Shown piece by piece: positions 23,564 through 35,506 of a DNA stretch of 64,000 bases. The position numbers were made by a program, and so were the translations under genes. The stretch lies in the NCBI GenBank assembly GCA_020809705.1, contig CP085835.1, forward strand, positions 3,162,001 to 3,226,000, in the 5' to 3' direction. Each line of letters begins with the position of its first letter. Position 1 is the first letter of the stretch. The notes beneath the pieces were generated by a model. That model ran no database searches and was not told where the DNA came from. It saw only the letters and a list, made by a program, of their open reading frames with translations. Origin of the DNA: Calonectria ilicicola (Eukaryota > Ascomycota > Sordariomycetes > Hypocreales > Nectriaceae).

Positions 23564-24518
23564 TCCGATGACAAGATTTTAAAGGTTGTATATAATAACA
23601 ATAATTCGAGCGCGAATATACCCAATAGTTTTAATCCTGGATACTCACTCGACTCAGCTTGCCTATGGGCAGGGTGGTCTCTACTTCCACCTCCACCTCC
23701 AAATCCAAGGCATTCTGCCACTGTGACTCCTGGCTCAATCATTAACATCTCAGCAAGCCAAGTAATTATTAAATTTTGGATACTTACCACGATATCCATG
23801 TTTTTGAAAAGTTGAAATCATGTGGGGTATCACGCTGTCAATTGTGGTTCCGTCTTCACGGTGTGCTAAAACAACATAATTCCGGTGCTTTTGATCCATG
23901 GATCCAAATTGCCGGGGTGAACCGCTGGTAGCGTCACAAAGGGATGCTCCCCATAAAATCATTTCATGTCCTAATTCTCTCACTGTTTTCTGAGCTAATG
24001 TATTGTGACGTCTTGCAGGTGGTCTCGCATGCATTGGTGTTTTGTTGACAAGTTCTTGAAGCATTGGCTGGAGTTTTGCCATATCCTTCTTATTTAGATT
24101 ATTATTTAACGTCGTTAGATCCAATGAACTCCATCTGAAACCCAATCCATTTCATTAGCTGACAATGAATGTGTACCGCTACATTGGCTAGGAGCTTTAC
24201 TCACGTGCCAGAAGCGATTTGATGACCTGCTTCTACCATTCGCTGGATGGTAGAATTGTAGTTGCAGACACTGCCGTCAGGACTTCTGTTGACAAAAAAC
24301 GTCGCCTTGACGCCTGTGTTGTTGAGTAGGTCGATCAGTCTGTCCGTTTTCGAGGATGATCCATTGTTAAAGGCTAATGCGATTGTCTTAGGTGCCGCAC
24401 ACTGTGTATAGATCATGCCAAGTGAGCGGCGATGGAGCGACTCGGGAACGGGTGAAGCGACAGCCTCAACGGCGAGAACGCTCAAGAAAAAGTGAAAGAG
24501 CATTTTGGGAGAGATCAT
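23554..24518 (-). CDS. Chitin-deacetylase-like protein lacking catalytic residues
   Basis: Three exons (24518-24205, 24134-23788, 23729-23554; introns of 70 and 58 bases) give 278 residues. Signal peptide at residues 1-21. The NodB polysaccharide-deacetylase fold is recognisable from PKTIALAF, GVKATFFVNR, GHQIASGTWSSLDLTTL, RPPARRHN and ECLG. The catalytic positions are changed: FDDGP is FNNGS (residues 50-54), the metal-binding SHTWSH is SGTWSS, RPPYG is RPPAR and the WDxDTxDW block is WGASLCDA. All splice sites are intact, so this looks like an expressed non-catalytic relative or a gene in early decay. The last 50 residues are atypical: a Gly run, then a hydrophobic end (GIFALELLLLYTTF) that could be a membrane tail. 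Confidence 0.8.
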
Positions 24519-25495
24519 CAATTGCCTTCAACTGTAAATTGGGGAGGAAGCTTGTAAAATGGCATTTTGCATTTATACTTGTGTGATACAACAGCGTGCT
24601 GTGACTGCGTTTGGTCTCTTGTGATGACCTGAGTCATGAGTGAGGTTCAGACACGGGAGAACCCAGGTCACAGGCACATAGCAAGACTTGATGTTTTTAT
24701 GATTGTGATGGCAAAATTTACCACACATCAAAAAATCTATAAAAAAACTATCTGCTATATTTTAGCACGTATGGTATTACTATAACTGTTAGCGAGTGAT
24801 TTTCAAGATGAGAGAGCCATTTTTGGAAAAGTTTTGCGGCCCATCCTTAGTTTGAAATATCTTCATGAGTGTCAACATTTCTTGATGAGGGTGCGAGACA
24901 ATACACACGGGTTTATCTTCATCCAAGACTATTAAGAAGGGTAGAGGCACACTAGGCAAGGACACTTGTCTGGGATCGTGATGTGCTTGACTTCTCGGCC
25001 AATTACGTCCTATTTTTGAGGCTGCTCCCCTGTAAGACCAATTAATCTTTCCAGCTGAGCAGTTGTCACCAACCGCCTCGTCAGCCTCAAAAGTTCCGAC
25101 CGTATGTCTGGAAACTATTTTTGCTTTTTTGCTTCTAATTTCAGCTTTGAAGGTTGGATTTCGTTATCATAGCAGTTGACTAGCGCTGAAACCTCACTGA
25201 GACCTGCTTTAAGCCCAATGTAGTTTGCCTCACAGTTTAGAACTCCATGGTTTGGTCACCAGCTGGACTAAGCAAATACTTTCCAAAAGATACATGACTA
25301 TTTCCATTGTTTCATTATTGATTGCTGACTCACTAACACTAATATAAGTTTGAAAAGACCCTGTTCCTTTAGCGCTTCTCCCACATGCCCACATATTTCT
25401 TCCCGTTAAACAACCCTTCATAATAATTCATTCCATTGTTCCTCAACTATTTTTGTGCTTTAAATATAAAAGGTATCAATAAATCACCTCGTTAC
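24519..25495. other. Intergenic
   Basis: 977 bases: promoter of the deacetylase-like gene and 3' flank of the next carrier gene. AT-rich with short A and T runs; no gene or repeat recognised. Confidence 0.6.
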
Positions 25496-27033
25496 TTACA
25501 TCCATCCGAGTCTGTGCCAAAGGAATGAAGCGCCACTAATGATGGCGCTTATTCCCGTAAATACAATCAGTGGTCCAAATCCTGTTCCGTAACCACCAAA
25601 AGCATCGTTAAGCCATGGCTTTCCTTCAATCAGGGCGTGACTGAGGGGTCCTGAAAGAACGCTACCAACTCCCCTGCCCATCGAGAGCATGCCAAGTATC
25701 ATGGTAGAGTTGGAGGCTTCCCCCGCCCCTGTTTCTTCTGTCAGGGTTGCTTCACTAGCGTCGCTATCACGTCTCCATTCCTTTGATGGTTCATTGTCCC
25801 CAAGCATATGCCTTGCGATGCCTGGCCAGGCCGAGGGATATGATCCAGCACACAATCCATAAATGACAGAGAACAGCAACAGTACCGGTATCTTTGTGGC
25901 AAATCCCCAAAGGAGAAAGGTTGAGACAGTTGATCCAATACCAGACAGTAAAAAGCAGACAGTAACATGATAACGGTCTGTCAAGAGACCCATTCCAGCG
26001 CAGCCAACCGTAGCGGCGACATTGATGAGGACGAGGGTGAAGGCCGCCATGAAGTGGCTCGATCCAATAGCTCGAGCATAGGTTGGTAGGTAGATGTTAG
26101 GGAGGAAAAATCCGAGAGCTTGAAAAATGTTCGATATCTGGTATAAAATAAATGTCCGGTTCAGAGCAAATCTGAATTTAAACGTTTGTTTGGCTGTTGT
26201 AGGAATAGCTGGCAATCGAGGCTTGATGTAATACAGCAGTGGTGCCATAAGAACCACCAGGGCAACTGCCCAGATTCGCAGGGCGGTCCGGAATCCGTAG
26301 GTGTGTAAGAAATGTTCAAAGATCAGCGGCAGCACAGACCCGGCCAAACCGGTGCCGGACAGCATGATCCCAAACGCGGTTCCTCTTCGCTTGACGAACC
26401 AGTCATCAAAGTATAAGATGCATGGACAGTAGATGATGGAGCTTCCAAGTGCAAAGAAGATGCCTTGGCTGATTAATAATTGCATTGTCGTCTGTGAGTA
26501 AGAGCTGACCCCAAGGGAGATGCTCATCATGCACAGGCCAATGAATGGTGACCATCGCCCAAATGTCGGGTAGAGCCGCTGAAGTCCCATGACGATTGGT
26601 ACATCCAAGTACATCACTCCCTATAGCGAATAATGAGCCAACAAGCCAGCACGTGGGAGAAAGGATGGGGTTTACCAGAGTGCAAGTTCCAATGATTGGG
26701 ATCATGGGCGAACCAGCAAATGGCTCGTTTGTGCTGTAGTATTCCTGGAAGACTCCAAAAGTATTGGGGAAACCTGCAGTGAAACGGCCCGTTAGCCAGG
26801 ATAGAGCAGGTGTTGATCCTTAATCACGTACCCCAAACCACGGCGTCGACGAAGAAGCCGGCTGCCAAGAAAAGCCACGCATCTTTCCCATGATCTGGAG
26901 GCGGCAGTAGTTCGAGAACGACCTTCTCATTGGCATTTTCACTCAGATCTGTGTCCGATTGAACCGCCTCTGCGGTCCCCAGGGGTGCCATCTTCAGGCC
27001 AGCCTCCTGGTCATTACGTAGCTTGGTGTGCAT
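25496..27033 (-). CDS. MFS transporter, monocarboxylate (MCT)-like
   Basis: Exons 27033-26832, 26773-26676 and 26620-25496 (introns of 58 and 55 bases) sum to 1,425 bases, giving 474 residues. I chose the ATG at 27033 because the longer frame starts at TTG. The protein starts with an acidic cytosolic leader, then DHGKDAWLFLAAGFFVDAVVWG, FPNTFGVFQEYY and about twelve hydrophobic segments. The D-G/A-W-x-V-like opening and the FGVF.EYY pair are typical of fungal MCT-like carriers. A charged loop (KEWRRDSDASEATLTEE) lies between late helices. Members move monocarboxylates, riboflavin or unknown organic acids across the plasma membrane; the substrate cannot be told here. Confidence 0.87.
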
Positions 27034-30000
27034 TAGTGATATTTGTTGAGTTGCTTTTCTGCAATGGACGTTTGGCAATAATGTAAGAGCCAAGGTTCAT
27101 TCCGAACCGGGGTACATGCATGCTCGATTGAGCTTCTGGAAGGGGTGTTTAATCAATGATTTATATCTTTATTATGACTCCGTGGCAAAGAATCTATGTT
27201 ACCGTCACACGGGTCAACCTGAGAGACCCGTGTTATCTCCTCAATATGGCCAACGGTGATACAATTCTAAAGGCCGTGATTCATACAGCCGGTATGCACC
27301 TTGCGTCTGAAAAACTCTAAAGAGAAAAGCGATCATTGCAGAAAATTGCGGATTTTCCCTGACGTAGTAGCTATAGTGAGACTTGTCACGGGTGACGACA
27401 TGATGAAGAATGTGACTCAAGTCGGGGATTGCTTGTCTCGGAGTCAAGGCAGGCGGGGTTGCGCCAAAGCCTATAGCAAGTTCCTAGATGGATTAATCCT
27501 CTACGGGGCTACCAATGAACGGGTTTCTTTTACTAGATTTGAAAAGTTCGGCTCGGCGAATTCTGGGGTTCCCGCATTCCGTCAATACCGACTATATAGT
27601 AATGGTTTCATCCGTCCTGCAGTAGCAGACCTCCTTTTGCATGCGGGCGCACGGCAGCCCCTGGGCCAAGTTATGACATCAAGATGCACTAATCCGACTT
27701 GACGGTTGATTTTCGTATTGAGAGAGTCGGGAAAGTCTATCATTGTCTACGAGAGAGCAGTGATTGCGTAATCACTTTCTCATCACGAAAATGAAACAAA
27801 CGCAGTATGGGATTTGCTTAGATTATGTAGATAGAATTTGGCGACGGTTCAATGGTGTTTTGTTCGTGCTGGGAAACCCGACGGGTCTTGATCTTGCAAT
27901 AATACGCATACCTGAGATGAATCAAGAAGGTGTCGTCGCTTTTGAAGTCCCAGCGCCATGATTGGATGAAAACTTTCATGTCAGCATGATGCTGGTACCA
28001 CATATGCAAGACATACTACCTCTACTAACAGCCCTTTTATTGCCCCTCCCTGTCTTTGGTGCTGATTTAGGAGCTGGGGTGACGAGGCATTCGGAACGTC
28101 ATAGCGCAGTGTGATCGACTGACAAGGAGGTTTCTAACCCCCCAACAAAGCAGAAAAGAAATCAGAGGACTGATAAAAAGTTGGTGGTGGCCAGCATGTC
28201 CATTTAGAGTGAGTGTGCCACGGATTGGAATTGTAGATCAGACCCGAGGATTAGATCTTGATTCAAAAGTGCGCCTAGATCTGTGCTACGCGAACCTAGT
28301 TGGAATGTGAGACCCCGGCGGCTATTGGATAAGCGTTGGCCCGATTTAGACTGTATGAAGATTTTTCTATACTCTTGAATGGGAATTTCCTAAACCTATT
28401 CAATTAATGCATGCCTAAACCAATTGGGCGTGTAAGGCATACAGGCTAAGAAGAATCGAGCGCGGTTATCACCAAATTCATCCCAAACAACAACCAAGCG
28501 CAGCGTTCAAATATTTATTCCCAACAAAAACCAACAAGCGCTAAATTTATGCTGGTGAATATTCTTTTGTCATGAAACCTGATTACGCGTAGTGATAGAT
28601 GTTCAAGGCTCTGTGGTACGATTGACAAGTCTCAGCAAGGAGAATGGCTTGGACGCGTGGCCATGGCATGAGAAGAGGCATAAGTGTATTAGCCGCTGAG
28701 AAGTGGCTACGTAATCAGGGTTATCGGGGTGGATGAGCTGGTAGCGTATGGTCATCCTCAAAACGGCAAGACGTTACCGCATTTTCTTGTTTCCTCATAT
28801 TTGGAGCGCACACAGATACCGGGGATCTGCGCTCGAACGGAACCGCTCAGATTATAAAAAGGACCTGTGTGTCGGCAAATGCCATGAGAAATGTGTTCAG
28901 TGAAGCGTTCTTGTGGCGAAAAGCCCCTTTAGCGGGCGTTTGCAGTGGATCCTGAAATAGTTCCCAGAAAGAGTCTCTTGAACACGAGTAGTTTGGACTT
29001 GAAATGAGACACTAATAGGATTTTTTGTCCTTGATCCATCATGTTTCCAGACGATCCCTTTGTGAGTGTGCTCATCCAAGAGGTCTGATCGCGCATACCA
29101 GCACGTGGTCGGTACAACCTTGGACCAAAGTGTTCCTATGAGAAGGAGCTGCGCTACACCCTGCTTCCTCACACGGCTAGAAAAGGCACATTTTTGTGCT
29201 TGTTAAGCTTTCCGTGATATCCGGAGCCGAAGGGAAGGATGATCGGATCACTGAAACATGTTCACACGCATCTCTGGCTCTCGCCGTCGGCAAACCGGAT
29301 GCCGTTTTAAGTATAGATGAGCCCTAAAAGGGGTGGAAAATTTTATTCCCGCTTATTAAAAAAAGAAAAAAAAAATGATGTTCTGCTCTCGATGTAATCT
29401 TGCAGGGCTTCTCTCTAGAATTTAGGAGAGAAGCCACAGCCCTTCAGCGGCAAGATCCAAGAAATCTGGTGGCTTAAAAAAGCTTGCATTGATGATTGAT
29501 TCACTTTTATGAATAATATATTACTGCTACTAGCCAGCGTTGTACTTGCTCGCACCTCCTGTAATATCCTGTATTCTGCGAGATCTGATGTTATCGGTGA
29601 GAAGCAGATGTTTGATGATCACCGGTCCATTCCCGTGGGAGGTCGCGGTTTTATAAGAGTGACCAACTGACGGAAGGCATGTTTTTATGGTTGGCCATTC
29701 ACAAGAATGCCTTGATATATCCTGGAACACATCCGTGCAACATGACATGCGACGAAGCCGAGGTTGGTGCCAGCGCGAAACAAGCCCTGTACAAACTACA
29801 AGTTGCCGAAATCTGAGAGAGAAAGATCTGAAAATAATTGCTAGCTGAAATGCGATTCAAGTACGGGTAGGTGATGTGTTGCGACTTTAAAATCCGGAGT
29901 GTAGTGTCTAAGAGTCTCCTCCCGCCATGCGGGCGTTGGCTTAAGACTGCTGCCACGAACTGTATTGCAGGTGAAGCGATGCGATCATGAGGAATATAAT

Positions 30001-30186
30001 CAATTTGTATTTGTTGTAGGATTTCTACTTGACCAGAAGCAAAATTCTAAAGTATTCCTTCCTGGGTCTGTCAAGTTCTCCTCTATGCCTGCGCTGCAGA
30101 CATTCCTTTTGCCTGGCAACACCCCACATTCTTACAATCTAGAGTAGAACTCTCTAGGGGTGCTCGACTGGCTCAGAAGGAGAAGT
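27034..30186. other. Long gene-poor interval
   Basis: 3,153 bases. The 133-codon plus-strand ORF at 27301-27702 and the other short ORFs lack recognisable features. Notable are a 10-base-pair hairpin at 29406-29435 and an A-rich stretch near 29358-29377. Nothing else was recognised. Confidence 0.5.
29406..29435. repeat. Inverted repeat, possible hairpin
   Basis: GGCTTCTCTC and GAGAGAAGCC flank a ten-base spacer: a perfect 10-base-pair stem. It could be a terminator-like or RNA structure, or simply chance. Confidence 0.5.
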
Positions 30187-31083
30187 TTAAGCGTGGTGGC
30201 CACCCTTCTTCTGGTCCTTCTGGTGCTCCTGCTTGTTACCCTTCTGCTGCTTGGGACCCTTCTCGTGCTCCTTCTTAGGAGCAGGGGCCTCTCGAGCGTG
30301 GTGCCACCCTTCTGCTGCTCTTTTCCGTGCTCCTTCTTGTGATCCTTTCCGTTCTCCTTCTTGTGGTCCTTCTCATGCTCCTTCTTAGGGGCGACATCTC
30401 GGGGGTGAGAACCACCCTTCTGGTGCTCCTCTTTGGAGCCCTTGTGCTGTTCCTTCTTGTGATCCTTCTCATGTTCTTTCTTGGGGGCGGGAGCCTCTCG
30501 AGCATGGTGGCCTCCCTTCTCCTGTTCCTTGCCATGCTCCTTCTTGTTGTCCTTTCCATTCTCCTTCTTGTGGCCCTTCTCTTGCTCCTTCTTGGGAGCC
30601 GGAGGAGCACCGCGAGGGTGAGCATCGCCTTTCTGGTGCTCCTCGTGCTGCTCCTTCTTGTGGCCCTTCTCATGCTCCTTCTTTGGGGCAGGGGCATCTC
30701 GAGCATGGTGGCCTCCCTTCTCCTGCTCTTTTCCGTGCTCCTTCTTGTGGTCCTTCTCGTGTTCCTTCTTGTTACCCTTCTCTTGCTCCTTCTTGGGAGC
30801 AGGGGCTCCTCGAGCATAGTGTCCGCCCTTCTTCTTGTCCTTGTCGGAGTCCTTTCCTTGCCCCTTTACGTGGTGCTCGGGAGCTCCTTGGACATAGTGG
30901 TCGCCCTTGTGCTCGTTGCCAGGAGCAGCAAGAGCTTCTCTAGCCTGGAGAGGATCATTGCGTCCTAAAGTCTGTTAGTCGCTTGTGGTTTGTACTGGCT
31001 ATCTAATGGAACATACCGATAGCGCCTGCGCTAGCAGAGACAGCGTAGAGAGTGATAAGAACGGTGGCGGCGTTGAAGCGCAT
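30187..31083 (-). CDS. Secreted Lys/His/Glu-rich tandem-repeat protein, apparent -1 frameshift
   Basis: Exon 1 is 31083-31017 (signal peptide MRFNAATVLITLYAVSASAGA), intron 31016-30965, exon 2 30964-30187. The mature part is about six units of 29-39 residues that begin GGHHAREAPAPKKEHEKG and alternate between a longer form (with KKEHGKEQEK) and a shorter one ending EEHQK. So the true repeat is a dimer of about 67 residues. It is extremely rich in Lys, Glu and His, with no cysteine. The exon sum is 845 bases; near 30303 one base is missing from a GGCCAC motif present in the other units. Restoring the frame there leads to a natural end, GGHHA then TAA at 30187. Without it the frame runs on into unrelated Arg/Leu-rich sequence. 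Family unknown; a metal-binding or wall-associated protein is possible. Confidence 0.65.
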
Positions 31084-33181
31084 TTTGTTGGATTTTTGAG
31101 ATTCTTGAAAGTGAAGTAAGTTGAGTAAAAGTTGAGGATGCTTTTGAAGCGATAGATGATTGTGAAGTAAGAGATGAGTGAATGATGATGCTGGAATAGT
31201 TTTCGACAGCCGACAGTAGACTTCTTATAATGATATTCTGCAAGAAACTAGTCCTCTTTTGGAGATCAAGCACTTGCTAAAAACGGCCCGGAATATCTGG
31301 AGGATGTCAATTAGATTGCGAGATGTACGTAATGCTCATCGATCACAATTATTTATTAATTATACTGTTGGTTGCGAATTATTATCACGCCTCGGTCAAT
31401 GCTCATATTACGCGTTTGCTAGTACTGGTCATGTCACACTGGAACGGATATCAGCATGTCACTAACACTCACTTAACCCGGAGATGTATGTGAATGTTTA
31501 TGTTAATTTTATTTCTTGCTGATGACCTATATTCAATCTGTGCAAGATGTTGTCGACTTCGTTGCCATTGTTGACACCTACCTACCTCCAGCGCCATGGC
31601 CCCAATGACCAGGCCGAAACAGTGTACTGGGAAGCGGGGATAGCGACGGGTATAGGGCCCACCTCCATAAACTCGACACAAACGAATGGGGTAACAATTA
31701 AGAGCATAGACGCATTTTAGAAACGACTTAATATAGATTAGCCCAGGGGTCCGGGCCTTGAGTCCAAGTGCGGCCCACATAGTCAACGGAACACGGCAAA
31801 TCTATCAAGAACGCATTGCTTTGTAGAAAAGGAGTTTCAGCCTCACACCCCATCCGGCTTCCCGTTTCCGAAAATTATGTATTTTCGTATATGAGGACGC
31901 GTCAGTGAATCCACCGCCACAAGAGACGCGATTCGTCGCTGAGGGCAACACCGCCACCCCATCTTTCTGCCGAGTGTCCCGCCGGCACTTCTGCCCAGGA
32001 TGTCCGGAGTTCGGCACGCAAAGATCGATCCAGTTGTTCAGAGGAACCGCTACGTCACTGATGGAAAAAGCCCCCGAACACACAAGATGATATTGATGGG
32101 TGTTCTGATCATTGCCACAGTCTACCCTACAGAAACGCGTTGGATGGCCATGCATTCTCAGTAATGGAACAAAGGCATTACATGTCCACAAAAAGGGGGA
32201 GGAAGAAGCCATAGCCACGATTACAATTATGCATTTTAATAATAAGTCTCTTGCATAGCTTCAGTGATGAAAAACATAGGAAAAAAAACTGTACTTTTTT
32301 GATCGCGTTGTTGAACATGCCCCATAATTATCGTTTGGAGTAGTAAACACCTCGATCAGGGACCAGAGCGAACGAACCAACACGTCATAGCGCCGATGAA
32401 ACCCGTTTGGTATTAACACCACCACTAAAATTTGGTATTTTTCAATGGTTTCAATAGGATTGACATTACCAAAGAGGTCGGGTTTCTTTCCCAAATAGTC
32501 CTTGCCCAAGTCAAGTCAAGTTATCCGCGGAATACGCGTCATAGCGAGGAAGCATGACCCAAAATTAATGTATTCATGACTTGATTATGAGAGGCCCGCA
32601 TGAATTCCCTTTATTTTTTGACCTTCCGAATTGTACATCGCTCCAATCACGGGTAGCATGGTGCAAAATTGTCAATACGCGTATAGTGGATCATAGAACA
32701 GAAAAATTCGTAATCACGTTTTGATCAAATGGAAGTGTCAAGTTGGAGCAAGTTGGAGCAATTTGATCCTTTTTACGATAAAAATATCCTTTTTCGTAGT
32801 CGCTTCTCTCAGAACACGGGCTCCCTTATCCAAAGGGGAAACCGTCATTTGTCATACTCACAAGTGGCCCCAATCGCTTCAACAGACGGCTATTACGTCG
32901 GTCGGATGCCCAATAGGAAGATGGTCATGTTCGATCTTGGCCCCAAAGCCTCATATTAAATAACGCAAGTTACGTAACGCACGAGCTGGGCTTGTCAATA
33001 TATTGGCCATGGGCCCAGCCGGGCTCGGCTATTGGGTATTGACGCCGAGTTGTGATCGTCATGTTGATCGAGCCTGATCACCCCAAACTAGGACGACGGA
33101 TTTCTTTCGTTTGTGAATGATGAACGTTGATTATTCCAGATTTTCAATAGCTCCTTGGAAAATATCAATTCGACCTGTTTG
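31084..33181. other. Intergenic with two weak cysteine-containing ORFs
   Basis: 2,098 bases. Apart from the weak ORFs on the minus strand (31469-31786 and 31805-32212) there is a short tandem repeat at 32737-32760 (GTTGGAGCAA twice). No confident gene. Confidence 0.45.
31805..32212 (-). CDS. Hypothetical small cysteine-containing ORF
   Basis: About 135 codons from the ATG at 32212. Six or so cysteines (TRFCRVDCGND, LVCSG, DLCVP, QKCRR, VSCGGG) and a normal amino-acid mix make it more protein-like than most ORFs in this stretch. A neighbouring ORF (31469-31786) has a vaguely similar order (PIRLCRVYGGG, then IGAMALEV against ISDVAVPL), which hints at an old duplication. No signal peptide is obvious and I recognise no family. 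It may be a gene fragment or chance. Confidence 0.22.
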   Translation of the reverse strand: MASSSPFLWTCNAFVPLLRMHGHPTRFCRVDCGNDQNTHQYHLVCSGAFSISDVAVPLNNWIDLCVPNSGHPGQKCRRDTRQKDGVAVLPSATNRVSCGGGFTDASSYTKIHNFRKREAGWGVRLKLLFYKAMRS

Positions 33182-34029
33182 TTATCGCCGAGACTCCCAT
33201 CCGAGCTCTAGAGCATCATCGGTAGCTTGATTGGCGTCTTCCTCCCAATGTGATCGCTTCCTGTCTTCCATCCATGAAACAGCCCCATCTGACTCGTATT
33301 CTTTGCCCCTCGCACACATTTTCTCTACATGAATAGGATGATCCATTGGGTCGAATCCACCCTCTCTCTGCTTCTCCAGGCTAATGTGGTCAAATTTTAC
33401 GACGTACATCTGACGAGCCTCATCCTCATCAGTGCCCCTCCATTGAAAATCTGCATCTGGATAAATGAAAAGCCAACAGTTATAGCCAATGTATCCGATA
33501 GCATCCCTGTCGCGTTTTCACCAGACTAAGCCTGGAAGCCGTCCAGTTGTTGTACAACCCCCTGAGCCTTGCCACCTTCAAGTGATCCATGCATTGGATT
33601 GACATTTACTTGGTCTGTCTTTTCCTCAGCTTTCTTCTCCATTGCTGCCTTGACCATGTCAATTTGATGCCAGATGGTACCTCGAGATTCCATCTCGCCC
33701 CGAAAGCGTGTAACACATTCTTCAGCGGGGGCACCCGGTAAAAAGTAGAACTCGTATCTAAAAGGACCGCCCCATCTAGTTTGATTACTCTCAAGGACAT
33801 ACTTGAAATGACATCCATTAAAAAGATGTGGTACATCTGGATTGACCATATAGAAAACCCAGGACGACAGAGGAGGTAGATTAGAATCTCTTATTCCCCA
33901 CCACGATATGAGTGCCAGGTTACCGTGATGATCTATGAAAGTGACATTATACAATTTGCCTTTTCTCGCTCTCAGCTGTCGACGTTCTTCTCCAGTGTTA
34001 TGGGACTTCTGTTGGTTTGAGCCATACTA
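33182..34029 (-). pseudogene. Decayed relative of the orphan-family gene at 10441-11319
   Basis: Two reading frames together match the 292-residue protein at 10441-11319. The upstream frame gives LYNVTFIDHHGNLALISW, PPLSSWVFYMVNPDVP and PFRYEFYFLPGAPAEECV. The downstream frame gives RLPGLVW, YPDADFQW, NPMDHPIHVEK and ATDDALELGWES. A frame change is needed just before RLPGLVW, where the first frame stops, and TGA directly follows LVW in the second frame. The N-terminus also lacks a start: the frame is closed just upstream of 34029. No splice pattern joins the parts cleanly. This is a degenerate copy diverged well before the present, not a recent duplicate. Confidence 0.7.
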
Positions 34030-35506
34030 AATGAGATTCGAGTAGTATGACATGATATGTAATTTGCAGAGGTAGGGGAGTTGGTTTGAGCAGATTTGAA
34101 TTTTGAAAATGTTTTATATGTATCTGACCAACAGTTCGCCTAAGAAATCCCACGTGACCGCCAAGCTCTCACCATCACCATTGCAGGCTAGTGTAGAAAG
34201 ACAGGTGGGAAGTTGGACTGGAAGTGGTGTTGAGCCAGTATTAAGGTCGCAAAAGATCCCTTATTGTCTACCGCAAAGCGCATTACTCAGGTATGGATGT
34301 ACATATAAATACAATACTTATCAATAGAAATCACCTTTCTGTTGGGACTTGAAGGGCATCTCAGCTTTTGCCTCGCTTCACTCTACAACTTAGTCAATCA
34401 ATGAGCTTTAGCAGTCTAATTTCTAATTTAGTCAAAGGCTGCTATGAGTCTCTATGATGAAGATAAGATGGGCAATGTGATTTAAATATGCCGCGCTGAT
34501 GCGGACACAAAACCTCCACCCAGGAGTTCTGTTGTAGAGGAATGTTTTTGTATGCATGTTCATGATTCTGAACTTGCATCACGATCTACTATTCTCTTCA
34601 TAATGGAAAAGCTGTTTATCACAGGTGTGAAATGGCGGATAGAGAATGCCTACCTACATCCTTCAATTCCCCACCCTGTCGCTCCTATTAAGGAAGGCCA
34701 AGCCACACCCTGGCAAGTCAGTAAGCGCTAAAAAGTATGGCTCCAGTGACAAGATAGGCCCAATAGTGGTGCTAAGCTGTTGCCTAGATGACTAAATGGT
34801 GAGCGTGAACTGGGTGTTTTTGAAAATGATACTCCATTTGCTGCAGTTAATTCCCTCATCTTATTTCTCTCTTTTCTGGTGAGGCGACCATCGCATTTCA
34901 AGTTTCTATTGTATCGAGCGAGGGCCAGATTCCTTAAAGCCTTAAAACAATCGAGTTTCCCTCGCATCAAGCAGTGCTCATTGATAAGCAGGTCAGCTAA
35001 CCCTGGTGGGTTGAGGGATAGAGTCCGGGTTTGAGCTTGTGATTCAACTCTGGCTTTGGTGCTTTTAAGTTCCTCTCCATTTCCGACTATATTTCTCTTC
35101 CCGCACGCAGTCGAGTGGGGTCGTCACTACTTCTCTGCCCTGCCATTTAACCCTCCTGTCACTTACGCTGCGAACACCTACATCATCACCCTCAAATCTG
35201 TGAATTTCCAAAGCCCCATTGGCCCTTGCTGGGCATCCGGATCTTGATCCTTGCTCAAAGTTCACCGAGGACTTTGGTCTGGTCTTTCCGCTCTTCGGAC
35301 TTTCCTACTTATCCTACCTTCACCCAGTCCTGCATCCTACGATCAAGACGCTGCTGCATCGGTCAGACGAATCGTATGACGGGATCAAGGGTGCCATATT
35401 AGAACAGCTTAGTCTTCATTCCTCATCTGCACATTATCCTTCCTGCACAAAACTTCAACTGTTGATCGCCTGTACGCAGCAATCGCGGTACCTGGTTATT
35501 CTAGAA
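34030..35506. other. Intergenic and 5' region of the large fusion gene
   Basis: 1,477 bases. From about 35040 the sequence becomes pyrimidine-rich, typical of a mould promoter and 5' leader. The reading frame of the next gene is open from about 35219 but has no ATG until 35507. Confidence 0.55.

Noticed and set aside
27301..27702. 133-codon plus-strand ORF
   Set aside because: It starts at a non-ATG codon, has no recognisable motif and lies in the promoter side of the MCT-like gene.
30327..30968. 213-codon Leu/Val-rich plus-strand ORF that looks like a membrane protein
   Set aside because: It is the antisense of the Lys/His/Glu repeat gene; Lys/Glu codons read backwards give Leu/Val/Phe runs. 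The minus strand has a signal peptide and an intron.
35219..35506. N-terminal extension of the large fusion protein
   Set aside because: The frame is open but begins at TTG and has no ATG before 35507; the composition is that of a pyrimidine-rich leader.
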